From the NCBI RefSeq assembly GCF_964204645.1, contig NC_134032.1, positions 4,244,916 through 4,308,915 of the forward strand: a stretch of 64,000 nt of DNA, written 5' to 3'. Both the position numbers and the translations under genes were made by a program. The number at the start of each line of letters is the position of its first letter. Position 1 is the first letter of the stretch. The notes beneath the pieces were generated by a model. That model was not told where the DNA came from. It saw only the letters and a program-made list of their open reading frames with translations, and ran no database searches. Shown in pieces: positions 22,852-34,424 of the stretch. The stretch is from Tubulanus polymorphus (taxonomy: Eukaryota > Nemertea > Palaeonemertea > Tubulaniformes > Tubulanidae).

Positions 22852-23089
22852 TTGAAATAATTTTGACCGGTCATACAAACATTCATTTTGTATGCAGCAA
22901 TAATTTACATTTATTCCGCGAGGTCACAGCAGATTGGACTGTCGAAGTGAACTTTCGAACTTTCGGTAGATAAGCCTCTTTAACTGTGTGAGAATTATTG
23001 TATAAAATACCCCCGTGTATCGTGGTCCAACATCACTCTCTAAAGCAGAATTATCTGACGCACGAGCTTTGAACCCCAACCCTACAAAC
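22852..23089 (+). promoter_or_regulatory. Promoter and 5' leader of candidate secreted-peptide gene
   Basis: A TATA box (TATAAAATAC, 23001-23010) lies about 80 bp upstream of the start codon, giving a predicted transcription start near 23031 and a leader of about 60 bases. The region 22852-23075 has an inverted copy at 20772-21003 containing the same TATA sequence, so the conserved block covers promoter plus most of the leader. Confidence 0.5.
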
Positions 23090-23355
23090 ATGAAGGTATG
23101 TACCATGAAACGATTGATAGAACTGACAGTAAGTTCACTGTTCACCTTTCAATCTTTATCATTTTTACAGTTCTTCATTTTGGTTGTCGCAGTCGCGTTA
23201 CTCATTTCAGGAGTTCTTTCCAGTGAAGGTAAGCGCATTGGTTCTTATTTGGACCCAGTTCCTCGGTTGGGACTTAACGAATTGACGAAAATTATTTTGT
23301 AACTGTAGACCCGGGTCCGCCTGCTGATTGCTCATTTTACAAACGACAACCGTAA
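23090..23355 (+). CDS. Candidate small secreted peptide gene, three exons
   Basis: Exon 1 codes only Met-Lys (23090-23095, ATGAAG before GT). Exon 2 (23171-23228) follows a TTTTTACAG acceptor and codes FFILVVAVALLISGVLSSE, a textbook hydrophobic signal-peptide core with a small-residue cleavage region. Exon 3 (23309-23355) follows AACTGTAG and ends in TAA. The lengths 6+58+47 add to 37 codons exactly, with introns of 75 and 80 bp. The predicted mature tail is about 15 residues, Pro-rich with one cysteine (DPGPPADCSFYKRQP). Short peptide genes of animal defence or venom type have this layout, but exon 3 is the weak point: another acceptor further downstream could give a longer mature peptide. 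No family is recognised. Confidence 0.45.
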
Positions 23356-24340
23356 ATCGATGTGCAAAACGTCACAGGTTTGTGTGTACACATACAAGTT
23401 ATTTGGCAAAATATTATTGATAAAGATGTAGAATGGCTCCCTGGGATTATATGATGACCTCTATTTGAACGTCGAAATGTTATATCGCATTGAATATCAT
23501 GAGAAGACGTATTGTAATAGTAAAGGATGTATGATTATATCAGGAGCGGCAGGGATAAATAGAAATGATAATTAAATCGGATTGTTCGGTTAAATGGCGG
23601 ATGTATACACGATTTGGAAGTCTGATATAAAAGTCAGACCCTGACATGGGGATGCTAGTGGAATGACGAAGCTATCTACGATCTGAGTTGGGCCGGCGTG
23701 AATTTCATCGGCGGCTACAAGCGGTCTATATAAAAACGTGTAAACATAATTTCAATATTCAAATGTTTTAGAAAATATGTTCGATATTAGACGTATGCAG
23801 GTTCCATGAGATTAGCAATTTATAATAGCATAGCTGTCATATACGGCTCCGCGTCCAATGATGGCATGTATATAAGGTGACAATTAAATTCAATACTTTA
23901 TTGATCCTTAATACATTGAAATTCCGGGATAAAATTTCAAAAATCAATAAATTTACAAATTTTAGAATAAGAAAATACAAGACACACGGGTAATTCATAC
24001 AGAATAACGTGAATAAGTTATTTAAATGACAATTTCTACTTCAACCCAGACTCAAGTCTAGGATATCAAGTGACAGCCAGACCGGGCCCCAGGACCGGGC
24101 TGGCTGGCTACACGATATGCTCAAAGTCATGATGAAGCAGACATCAGTAGAGCTCTTTCTTCAACCATGGAGGCAATGAAGTTGCAGACCAGCATAGAGG
24201 CAAAAGTGAATCGAAGTCACAAGTTGACAATTTTTTTTTTAATTAGACCAGTCGAAGACTGTATCATCTACCCAATCGCCAAATCTCATAATTCCCGAAA
24301 TTTCTTAAAACTTCGATTTCAAATTTGCAATTCCACATTA
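23356..24340. other. No gene recognised
   Basis: AT-rich; no supported frame. More exons of the secreted-peptide gene could lie here but I see none I can defend. Confidence 0.4.
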
Positions 24341-24841
24341 GGGGCCGTGCATAAAGTACGTACGTCCGTAGGGGGGTGCTTAAAATCCGTACAAAAGCGT
24401 ACAGGGGGAGGGGAGGGGTCGGCTAAAAACGTACATACTTTCCAATGGGGGAGGGTTAATATTAATAGTACGTACTTTGTGCACGAATCATATGTCTTCC
24501 TTTAATGTATAGCAAACACTGCCTTAATTGCGAAACCGTTTCTCGCTGGGTTTGTTGCATTCAGTATATTATATTTGGATCTCGGGAATTCCCCACTTTC
24601 AGTCTTTCATTTCGTGGCCATGGAAGATCGTTGATCAACGTCAGCAGGAACTCTGTTGAATCAATGTGGATTTTGCCTTCTTTAAACCATTATCCCTGAA
24701 AATTCTGTTTTACTGGGGGGGGGGGTACCCCTAAAAGTATGTACGCAAGAGAGGGTTATAAAAAAACGTACAATGAGCGTACAAGGGGGGGGGGGTTAAA
24801 AATACCCGGAAGTCAAGCGTACGTACTTTATGCACGGCCCC
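24341..24841. mobile_element. PIF/Harbinger-like MITE with TTA duplication
   Basis: Ends GGGGCCGTGCATAAAGTACG and CGTACTTTATGCACGGCCCC are perfect inverted copies, flanked by TTA on both sides (24338-24340, 24842-24844). A 3-bp TWA duplication and G-rich ends fit PIF/Harbinger-type elements. The inside has G runs (24714-24725, 24785-24795) and repeated CGTACA words. A decayed internal end (CGTACTTTGTGCACGAATC, 24469-24487) suggests a composite of two copies. No transposase. Confidence 0.7.
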
Positions 24842-24989
24842 TTAGCTTATACCAGAAATTCTACATTTTTTCGCAGGCGTCAAATAATTTATTAAAGTTA
24901 ATTTTCTAGTTTATTCTTCCAGGTTAACTCGTAAAAAGCAATTTTGATACGGATTTCGGTAGCAATTTCCGTGAAAGGAAGCCACCATA

Positions 24990-25415
24990 TTGCAAAATCC
25001 AAAGCGAGGCTGTGTAAACATTGATGACGTAGTTTCGGTCCATCGTGCACGTGAGCGTTGTTACTCTAACAATACGACAATTGAAATATCGATAAGAAAA
25101 GCATCATTGATAATCGTCGAAAAAAAAACCCAAATGGAAATCCAAGGCTACCAGTTCGAATCAGAGTATTCCCAGGATGAAATAGAAGCACGGGCAGCGG
25201 ATTTTATAGCAAATATCGGCGAAGACGATTCAGCCTCAGATGAGGGCCATTCTACTAGTAGTGATGACGACCCCGAACGAAGACTTGTCGACCTGATAAT
25301 GTGGTGTGACTGTCAGGTAGTATCTAAAATTAGGGGATATTTCCCCGATGATAATGGTCAGTACACCGGATTCAAAGATCCCGACAGTGAGGTAGCCGAT
25401 TCTTTTCGACTCTGA
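24990..25415 (+). pseudogene. Possible P2X7-like C-terminal (zinc-binding) protein fragment
   Basis: The second half (from the ATG at 25135, MEIQGYQFESEYSQDEIEAR) has an acidic-serine linker (EDDSASDEGHSTSSDDD) and then RRLVDLIMWCDCQ. That order, a YxFEPE-like start, an acidic Ser-rich stretch, then a Trp-Cys-x-Cys motif, is what I recall of multi-copy marine-invertebrate proteins resembling the P2X purinoceptor 7 intracellular domain. The following Cys-rich part that would bind zinc is absent, so this is at most a truncated first exon. Residues 1-48 of the longer frame are probably not coding. The family call is weak. Confidence 0.35.
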
Positions 25416-26580
25416 TTCATCATGTATACAATGTGAAATGAATTTTGTAAAATAAAATATCTATATGAAATAAAAGTAACCAGATATTTATTATAGGTTG
25501 GGTCAATAAACATCTACGTAGTAGATAATTGTGACTATTTTCAGCCTGGATTAAAGTTGTTTCACCCACAATGTAAATCTTAAAAAAACGATTATTTTCA
25601 TTATTTTTGTTCTGACGTTGCAACCGTGCTTAATTATTGTAACTATATCTCTATCTATTTTCAAATGAATCTCTGGAGATGGGTGGAAAGATTCACCCGA
25701 AACGTAAGAACACAAATAATAACAATTTTTTAAATTTAAATAGTGGGTGAAACGCAACTTCTTGCATATGCTACTTAAATCATGATGTCAATCGTGATGA
25801 TTTTGCTTGGTGTACTCGACATTGTACCTCAATACTCCCTTCGCACCTGAATATTTTTTTTGGATCCAAAACGGTTGCATGTCGCACCTGAATATCTTTT
25901 TGGATCCATAACGGTTGCATGTCCTCTGTTGGTTTGCGGCTGCGATTTGTGTTTGAGCAACACATATAGAAAATTGCGACATCAAGTCTCCTGTAAAAAT
26001 TTGTTAGGCCGTAAATCGTACCTAGCCGGCACGGTGATTTTGTGCCTTATGTGTGGGTTTACTAATGCAAAAGTAGCGCGGGAAATTACCCACATTTCGA
26101 AATCGCATCGCAATCGAGTTAGAAGAATCAACCATACGTATGTTGGATTGGTGCGTTCGTGCGTACCGGAGGGAGTGCCTCGGACGGTTTTTCCGAGCCT
26201 CCCTACTGCGAGTTACGTCTCTGACGTCGGTCTAGAAGAGACCAAGGGAACCGTTGCGTCGGAACCAACGAAGGGATTCCAATTTCTTCCACCTCCGTCT
26301 CCATATTCACCTCCTCCGCCGCCTAGTTCGCCACCCCGCCTATCGCAACACCAACACTATACGACTGTTGAGACATTCCGTTACCGGCAGAACCCGCTAT
26401 CGCGTGCACTTTAGACGTCTCGATGGCAGTGATATTGGCAGGCTTCGAAGAAGAACTACTGTTTACCGTTTGATGTTTTGTGTCATCGTGAAATGGTTTT
26501 AACTTTAGTAAAGGAGTTCCTGCGCGATCACCTATACGTGCTAAGGTACCCTATGTTGGTTAAATTCTATCAGTAAATGC
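25416..26580. other. Uncharacterised region with an open frame and a 45-bp duplication
   Basis: A tandem pair CGCACCTGAATAT..GGATCCAWAACGGTTGCATGTC sits at about 25845-25922. A 184-codon plus frame (25860-26414) ends in a Pro-rich tract (PPPSPYSPPPPPSSPPR) and contains a hydrophobic segment (GTVILCLMCGF). I do not recognise it and would not call it a gene without expression evidence. Confidence 0.3.
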
Positions 26581-26589
26581 CAGTAGTAA

Positions 26590-27980
26590 ATGAAAATGGA
26601 AGATACGGCTTTCCGCTTTGACGTGGATGCTGATATTGAATTTGAACAGTATGCACTTACTATATATTTTTGTTTGCCACATTGCTGCTGCTATTTCCAT
26701 GGTTGCCTCTAAGATTATATCGTAAGTGGTCAATTGCAGGTATTAGGTGTTTAGATATGGAATCCAGTAGTTCCCTTCATTCTATCCAAAGCTACTTTTT
26801 CGGATATTGGCCCGGATATGCCGGCCGACTTTGTTTATGTTTGGAGCAAGGGGGACCCCTTCGCTTCCCGTTGTCGCGCCCATAGCCGAAGCTGGCCGAT
26901 TCCAGCTGGTGAATAATCAGATCACGCTGGTTATATCTACAGGTAACATCGAAGGGGAAGAGCAGCGGCTGCATGCCGTCGCTGACGCTGGTGTGCCCGA
27001 AGTCATTGTAGAAACAAACAACCTGATAAGTGTTGGCATGGGCGAGACGGAAAGGTCGGCTCGGCATCGACCCGTAGCCTTCATGTGACTTTGCACAACC
27101 ACCCTTCATCGATGGGCTCAGTGTATCAATACTGCGGGACCCCTACTGAAACCTTCGTTTGCACCGCGTTCAGGGTCCTCGCAGCCCACCATGGTATTGA
27201 CTGGCCACCCACTGAAGAAGTAATCGCTCCGCGCCGTGTCGCAGTATTCGGACTCAGACATCAGCATCCGACCCCGCACGGACCCGTCGCCACCTGGGGC
27301 CTGGACCGTCGGAATGTGCTGTGCGCTATCGACTGCAATTCGGCCAAGATTCCATACGTGTGTTAGTGCTCTGTTTTTACCTGTTTTGATGGTGTTCCGT
27401 TGGTTTCGGGGATCTGGTGGGGTCGTTGAGGGCCGAGAGGAGGCTGATTCGGAGCATTCCGTCCGGATGAGTGCCTGGTCCCCTCGTCGGTTCTCTTCGG
27501 CCCCGCCCGCTTGCCGGGGCCTCGGAACGCCGTTTCTCACTCTTGTAAAAATAATGTTTATTGTAATTTGTATTATTTTCGGGTCTGCTATACTTGCTTT
27601 TGAATAGGCCTTTTTGATTTTTGTCATTATGACATCCAATTTTCTTTAAATTAATTTTGCCTCATCGCCTTAAGGCTGGGTGGGGCGGGGCGGGGGTTTT
27701 TGTGGTGAAAATTATCTTTATCTTGGGTGGGTTTGACCACAAAATTTCGGTCTTTTACGAAATTGTACTATGTATTTCGGAATGGCCTTAAGCCATTCTT
27801 TTCTCATTGTTTCTTTTTAGGTGTACGTATTCCGGGACGGGGCTGAATGTTCTGAGGCGATGTTTCGGTATCTTTTCGGCTCAATTTCTATCTGACAGAT
27901 TTTTGGCAGTTCTGTCAGATTCCAATTTTACGACCTAAGCAGGCCCCGGGACGAGTGGGACGAGTTGGCAGTGGGCAGAC
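26590..27980 (+). other. GC-richer, coding-like region upstream of the gypsy pol; identity unknown
   Basis: From about 26800 to 27540 GC content rises well above the flanks and long frames occur in several phases on both strands (for example 26807-27088 and 27085-27366, plus). 26590-26649 looks like an exon: ATGAAAATGGAAGAT.. ending in CAG before GTATGCAC. In position this would be where the gypsy element's gag and 5' LTR should be, but I see neither a zinc knuckle nor a match to the 3' LTR candidate at 36069. It may instead be an unrelated insertion. Confidence 0.3.
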
Positions 27981-28005
27981 TAGACCGAACTGCTGCCAAT
28001 AGACC

Positions 28006-28473
28006 ATGGGAATAATCCAAGCCGAGTTACGCGAAGAAGCAGGGAAACTAGATGCCGTTACTCCTGAGAGGGAAGGGATAACACCCGGGCAGACACATCC
28101 TCACCTACCAATCGAATCTAATCAGTCAGGAAAGATCAAGTTTCTTTCACATGAGAACGCTTTACATGAATCTATACATTTATCTGCAAGAATTCTGGGC
28201 CGTGACACGAAGTATTTAGTAGATACGGGTGCCCACTTCACAGTGTGGAATAAGAAATTATTTTCTGAAATCAGCAAAAAGAAGAAACTCGCCTTGAGGA
28301 ATACAAAGGATAATTTATATACTGCTGATAATAGCTCCCTGGATGTCGCAGGGACAGCTGACGTAAAGTGGGACGTGATAGTCGCTGACATCGCAGATGA
28401 TGCTATTCTAGGAATGGATTTTCTTGTCGCATATAACTGCCATATCCATCCGGGTACCGGCACTGTGACATGA
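28006..28473 (+). pseudogene. Ty3/gypsy aspartic protease (start of pol)
   Basis: The frame carries the retropepsin active site YLVDTGAHFTVW followed about 50 residues on by DDAILGMDFL, the usual protease flap/ILG region. In the element this enzyme cuts the Gag-Pol precursor. The frame stops at 28473 (TGA), and the continuing protease-RT linker is found in another phase from about 28500 to 29082. The ATG at 28006 may not be a natural start, since pol normally follows gag by readthrough or frameshift. Confidence 0.75.
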
Positions 28474-29992
28474 AGCTTTTTCTAATCCGACCATCTCGAA
28501 CAGAACTCTACCTACGTACGTAACGATGAGAAATTAGTCTTACCTCCGAATTCTGAAGTCCTGGTATCGGGTCATGTAAAGACGGCGCTACCACCTGGAC
28601 AATGGGGTTTAATAGAATCTACCAACAACTGGAGGCTAGGGCCAGAAGTACTCGTCGCTAAAGAGGTCGTTAATATAAATAGTAGTCGTATTCCTGTTCG
28701 TATGGTGAACCTTAGCTCGCTTCCCAAGATCATTCATAAAGGGACACCCTTAGGGGTAATCGGACAAATTTCTAAAATATATACCGAAACTAGTACATCG
28801 CAAACGTCGAATTCAAACGACCAATTACCTGAATTTCTACAAGATTTGTACCACCGGAGTTGTGAAGGTCTGTCCGCCGACAAATGTCATGATGTGAAAC
28901 ATCTACTATGTGAATTTTCGGATGTTTTCGCCTCCTCTATTCTAGATCTTGGAGAGGACTCTGGGACTTCACACGTCATCGACGTAGGTAACGCCGTTCC
29001 GACAAAACAACGCTTTCGGCGGTTGCCCCTAGCAACACAAGAAGATCTCAATAAGTTAGTCGATGAAAGCACACGTGATTGAAGAATCCGATAGTCCGTG
29101 GTGCAGCAGTATTGTCGTGGTTCGTAAGCCGGATGACACTATTCGACTGTGTTTAGATTATCATGATGTTAATGCTGTAACCACGGCAGATAGTTATCCT
29201 TTACCTATTATCAACGACACTATCAGATCACTGGCTGACGTGAAGTACCTCAGCACCCTTGATCTAGCATCAGGGTACTGGCTTTTCCTTAGAGTTTTCG
29301 TGTACCTTCACTCTAAGGAAAAGACAGCTTTTGTTGTGGGTGGGAAAGGCCTATACCAATTCCGTAAGATGCCCATGGACTTGAAGAATAGTGGTGCCAC
29401 ATTTTAAAGGCTAATGGAAAAGGTATTCAGAAGTCTTATCCCGGAAATTGCTCTGGTTTACCTGGACGACGTTATTGTTCATGCTGATAGTTTCCTTGGG
29501 ATGATGACCAACCTGCGTACTGTCTTCAACCGTCTGCGAAAGGCTGGACTAAAACTAAAACCTAAGAGATGTGAGCTGTTTAGAACGTCAGTCAATTTTC
29601 TTGGACACCACATCTCCGCTGATGGTATATCATGTTCAGAAAGCAAAATCGAAATAATCCAGAATTGGCCCACTCCTAAGAACGTTACAGAGACTCGATC
29701 TTACCTTGGTTTAGCATCGTACTATCGGTCGTTTTGCCAAGGGTTCGCTGAAACTGCAAAACCTCTTCATCGGCTGAAGGAAAAGGGGAGGGAATTCAGA
29801 TGGGATGCTCAATGCGAAGAAGCTTTCCGCGAGCTGAAGTCAATTTTGACCCACTCACCAGTTCTGGCTTTCCCCAATCCAAGGTTACCGTTTATCCTGG
29901 ACACTGATGCATCAGCATTTTCAATTGGAGGTTCGTCAGTCAAGTACAATAGGGCAAGGAGAGAATTATCGCCTGTGCTAGCCGTTGTTTAA
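28474..29992 (+). pseudogene. Ty3/gypsy reverse transcriptase and RNase H start
   Basis: Read through frames 28702-29082, 29063-29407 and 29414-29992. RT fingers start at WCSSIVVVRKPDDTIRLCLDYHDVN, palm motif A is LSTLDLASGYW, and motif C is LVYLDDVIVHA with the catalytic Asp pair intact. The thumb and connection (FLGHHISADGI, RSYLGLASYYR) follow, then RNase H starts with FILDTDASAFSIG. Breaks: a frameshift near 29070, an in-frame TAA at 29405-29407 just before motif C, and a stop at 29990. The segment after GYWLF, where motif A is normally followed by a conserved loop, is replaced by a 13-bp inverted repeat (29282-29294 and 29311-29323). The element cannot be active. Confidence 0.85.
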
Positions 29993-30837
29993 CAAAGGCC
30001 GAGAGGAATTATTGCGTGACCCGCAGGGAGCTTTTAGCTGTCGTCGCCTTTGTAAAACAGTTCAAATATTACCTTGCCGACAAGAAATTCACAATCCGGA
30101 CTGTCCATGATAAACGAGATGATAAACGCCCCGGATGGCACCAAGTTTCCTCACAGGTGTTGCCTGCAAATTTTGTTGGACCCACTGGAATGATCTGAAG
30201 ATGATTGAGGGGCTCTTATAGATAATCAAGAGAAGAGAACGTTACCCGGACTCAACTCTATTAATCTTTCCTGAAAAGTTTAGGAGCAAGTCCTCGACAA
30301 TATTCATTCATCTGCAGTCGGGGGTCATTTTGGTGTCAAAAAGACCCTCTTTCTAGTTCACGATCGGTTTTTTTGGCACGGTATTGGTGATGAGGTAAAG
30401 TGCTTCTGCAGAGGGTGTAATAAGTGCGCTTCAAAGAAGTCCTCGAGTAGATAAAAGGCACCCATGAACAACTATCTGGTAGGCCAACCTATGGAGAGAG
30501 TATCGATGGATATATTGGGTCCATTACATGAAACATATGATGGAAACATCTTTATATTAGTTATTGGTGACTATTTTACGAAGTGGATCGAAGCATACGC
30601 AATTCCGAACCAAGAAGCAGTAACTTGCGCCCGGATACTCGTAGACGAGTTTGTTACTCGATTCGGCGTCCCCAGAATCATACATTCGGACCAGGGTCAA
30701 AACTTCCAGTCCAAGTTGATGGCGGAAGTGTGCGAACTCCTTCAAATCCATAAAACGAGAAGTACCGCATTTCGTCCACAATCGAACGGAGTGGTCGAAC
30801 GTTATAACCGAACGCTGTTAATGTGTCTGTCTATAAA
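29993..30837 (+). pseudogene. Ty3/gypsy RNase H end and integrase, first part
   Basis: The RNase H C-part is at 30016-30130 (TRRELLAVVAFVKQF) but loses the usual TDH box. An integrase zinc-binding HHCC stretch is visible in broken frames at 30290-30440. The catalytic core 30464-30837 starts MERVSMDILGPL (first Asp), has IIHSDQGQNF (second Asp) and ends VERYNRTLL (Glu), so the DDE triad survives. Translation runs into the piggyBac insertion at 30838. The rest of the integrase resumes at 34425. Confidence 0.85.
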
Positions 30838-31329
30838 CCCTCATGGGCCTATGGTTGCAGATATGCAACACCCAAAATTGGGCCCCATGGAGATTTTTCC
30901 ATTTCGAAATTCGCGGCCAATTTAGTTTTGTACAACCATTTAGGCCTAATGTTGTAATTCTGCAATATAAGACACCGATCAGTGCTGACATCGGTTCACC
31001 GGTGTCATCACTAACCAGTTAGTAAAAAGTGAATCAGTGTAACATGAAATTCTCTTCTAAAATCGTGAATTCTGACAAGTTATAGGTAAGTGAAAATGAA
31101 ACTAAGTCATTTATAATAATAAATACATAGTCTAGAACATGTAGATGTGGTGTTTGCTTAGAAAAGAATTTTTAGCACTGTGGATTGAAACGGTTAATTT
31201 CGGCTCACATGGAAATTTTTTTTCAGATTTGGTTCAAATCCCAGCGTCAATCAATCCTTACTATGATTGAATAATCATAACCTACACCTATTAAATAATG
31301 TTAACTATTAAATTTTTCAGATAAACTGC

Positions 31330-34213
31330 ATGGCAAGCCAGAAAAGCCGCCTTAGTGTACTTGATGTTGTCGATGCGCTCGATGGTGATGTCAGTGATCT
31401 ATCTGAACTCGACGATGGAAGTGATGATGATGAAGAATCAGATGTATTAGATCAAGATGTCCAGGATACTGATAGTGATGACGATGATGATGGTTTTAGT
31501 TCGGAAGATGATGTGCCACCGTCGACGTTTGGTACGGGTACCAGTAAGAAAAAAACGGGTAAAAAAGGTTCAAATGCCCTAGCTACTGTATGGAAAACCC
31601 AGAATTATGTTCCTCCTGATCACACTTTCTCTGGAAGTGCTCTTACTGTTCCAAATGCAGTGAAATCACCGTATGAATATTTTAGAGAATTTATTACTGA
31701 TGAAATGTTGGATGCAGTTTGTGAAATGACGAATTTGTACAGCGTCCAGAAAAATGGCAAGAGCGCAAATTTGAAACGAAAAGAACTACAACAGCTTATT
31801 GGAATGTTTTTCCGAATGGGACTCCTAAAAATGTCGGGAGTGCGATCATAGTGGGAAACTGAAACTAGAGTGTCGATGGTGGCCAATGTGATGAGTAGGG
31901 ATCGGTTCCGCCTACTGCAAACTGTATTACATTTCGTTGACAACAATAATGCTACAGATGAAACTAAAAAAGATAAAGTATGGAAAATCCGGCCGTGGCT
32001 GAAAAGTCTGCGTGATAATTGCCTAGCAGTAGAACCCGAGGAGCATAATTCCATCGACGAAATGATGGTTCCCTTCAAGGGAAAATATAGTTCCATCCGT
32101 CAATACATCCAAAATAAACCCCACAAGTGGGGTCTGAAGATATGCGTGCAGGCACGTACCACTGGCATCGTTATGGATTTCGATGTTTACCAAGTTGCAG
32201 GTGGCAGAGTATCAGAATTAGGTGTAGGTGCAAATGCGGTGGTGAAATTATCAGAAACCCTGCCGAGAAACCAAAATTATAAAGTGACTGCTGACAATTT
32301 GTTCTCATCAGTTGGGCTGGTACGTAAAATGACGTCAATGGGTATGCATTACACTGGAACAATGCGAAAAAATCGACTCCAAGGATGCCCAATAATGACG
32401 GATAAGGAACTTGAAAAAAATCCAGGGGATCATATGATGTATACGTAGAAACCAATCTAAATGCCGCCATGGTAAAATGGTATGACAACCGTTGCGTTAC
32501 AGTGATCTCATCATTCTATGCTACTGAGCCCACCGATGAAGTCGACCGCTGGGACAAATAAATTGCCCATGGGCAAAGTGTGGTTTACCTTGAAAGCTAG
32601 AGGTTGTTTGGGGTAAGGGCATTGCTTGAAAAATCTTTTTAATTCGTGACTTCAAAGTTCTATGTTGTATTTCATCTTTCTCAAAGAATTATTTTGTTGT
32701 CAAATAAGACCAAAAAGATACATTTCGTAGGGTACAGGTAGGCGCGGCACGGAAACTATTTTATATGTTCAAAGAAATATTTTTCAAAATATGAAAAAAT
32801 ATTCAAACAAAATTCACATGGTGTCACATATCAGAGGGTGGCTGAATATTTAGTCTTGGAAACCTCTTGCAATGTATGGCCGCGGAATCTAAACCGGCGC
32901 AGTAAGAAATTGGCGTATTAGATCGTTTTAAATCCTGGAATTTACTACTACAATATTCAGACCTCGACCTATACTTGTAGTTTGCTGCTTAATATTTTCA
33001 GGTCACAAGAAATTACAATTCATTATAAATCATATCAAACAGAAAACATAGCGCTCATCTTCTGTTGATGAAATGTCAGACGCGCCAGCAAGCAGCGTTT
33101 ACAGTATCACTATAGTAGTGTATACTGTACGAGCGTGTGTTTGTGTATGCAACAGTCTATAGCACTCCGCGCGCACGTGGAGGCCTTGTGTAAGTGAATG
33201 TTCGCTTGTACTTCAGTGTCAATCAAATCAATCTCCGGGTATTAAAATGAAACATTACCTATGGTGGATAATAATTACATTCTCATCAGCAATGAGCATT
33301 TGAAATTTGCATGTATACGGCACCTAGTCCAATGAAACGTTCGCCATTCCAGCTTTCCCATAATTATTTTAGTAGCGCCGGAATCCCCGTATATCCCAAA
33401 AACAGCCAATCACATTCGCTCGTAGAGACAACGCCCCCAATCGAGGTCATTGCAATTTTATACGCGAGAGCTAAGAATTTTCCCGCCAAAAACAGTTTAT
33501 CGTAGAATTTTAACAAAGTTGATCATGTACATAGACGGAGGTTCGTCATGTCTTCAAGCGCATCGATTATACGTCGTTTAACCCGAGAACCAATGAATCA
33601 AATGCTCACATAAAAAAACGTACCGCGATTTTACATGAAATTGGCTCAATGCCAACTTCATATCGCTGACAAAGGTAAACCAAAAACAAAAAAAATTGTC
33701 AAAGTCAAGCGACCTTATGCCATAAAAATCTACAACGAGTCAATGGGCGGAGTCGAACTGGTCGATAGCTGTATATCGTTGTACAAGTACAACCTAAAAT
33801 CCTGCCGATGGTACCTATATCTGTTCGGGCGCAGCCTCATGATAGCTGAAGTAAACGCATGGCAGCAGCTGTATCGTAGAGACTGTAGGCTGGTTGGCAG
33901 ACCAAAGAAAGAAGTCATCAGAAATAGGAAATTTCAGTCTCATCTAGCATCGACCCTAATAATGATAAATGCGGAAAGGAAACGGGGACGTCCCTTGGAC
34001 GATGAAAAGTCACCTAAACCACCAAAGGTTGTAAGAAAAGGTCCAGTGAGTGATGTTCAGAAAGACCGCTATGCACATTGGCCAGTCAAGCTTCAGAAAC
34101 GGGGACGTTGTAAGAACTGTACGGATGGATACACATACACCGCCTGCGAAAAATGCAATGTCCGTCTCTGTTTCAATGATAAGAGGAATTGTTATATGAA
34201 GTATCATACATAA
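31330..34213 (+). pseudogene. piggyBac transposase, broken by a stop, a frameshift and an insertion
   Basis: The N-terminus is acidic (DGSDDDEESD, TDSDDDDDGF), as in PGBD proteins. The catalytic Asps are all visible: SIDEMMVPFKGK, TADNLFSS and SMGGVELVDS. The C-terminus is the cysteine-rich DNA-binding domain (RCKNCTDGY, CEKCNVRLC). Breaks: an in-frame TAG at 31849-31851, a frameshift near 32440, and about 1.1 kb of unrelated sequence (about 32561-33665) between RWDK and the KRPYAIKIYNESMGG segment. The last part is open, 33635-34213. It would cut and paste at TTAA sites in the nucleus; this copy cannot. Confidence 0.88.
32561..33665. other. Insertion of unknown type inside the piggyBac transposase gene
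   Basis: It separates two parts of the transposase that are adjacent in the family. It begins near a TGCCCATGGGCA palindrome. No coding frame, no clear inverted ends, and only GACAAA is found at both junctions. It could be an intron-like remnant or a degraded MITE. Confidence 0.45.
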
Positions 34214-34424
34214 ATCTACTGAAAAGGTGTCATTTATAATAGAAAATTAATCTGTAGTGTGAATAAAGTCTTGAAATAGTTTGCATATTTTGATCGTTTT
34301 GGTGACGTCGGAGCCTGGAGCTGGGAAACCAATAGGGATGTGCTAGTTGTACCCCATACAGTCTGTATTTAGTGGGAAACATTTTTTTGGGAACCGTAAG
34401 TTGGTTCAGGCCCATGAGGGTTAA

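Larger units (their letters stand above)
30838..34420 (+). mobile_element. piggyBac-type DNA transposon inserted in the gypsy integrase
   Basis: The 13-bp ends CCCTCATGGGCCT (30838-30850) and AGGCCCATGAGGG (34408-34420) are exact inverted copies with the CCCT start typical of piggyBac. The right flank is TTAA (34421-34424), the left TAAA (30834-30837), i.e. the TTAA target duplication with one mutated base. The gypsy integrase frame is contiguous across the site if the insert is left out. Length 3583 bp, of which about 1.1 kb is a later insertion in the transposase gene. Confidence 0.9.

Noticed and set aside
27118-27639. 173-codon minus-strand frame
   Set aside because: Open in a GC-rich block where both strands are open in several phases; no domain recognised and the neighbouring gypsy coding is on the plus strand.
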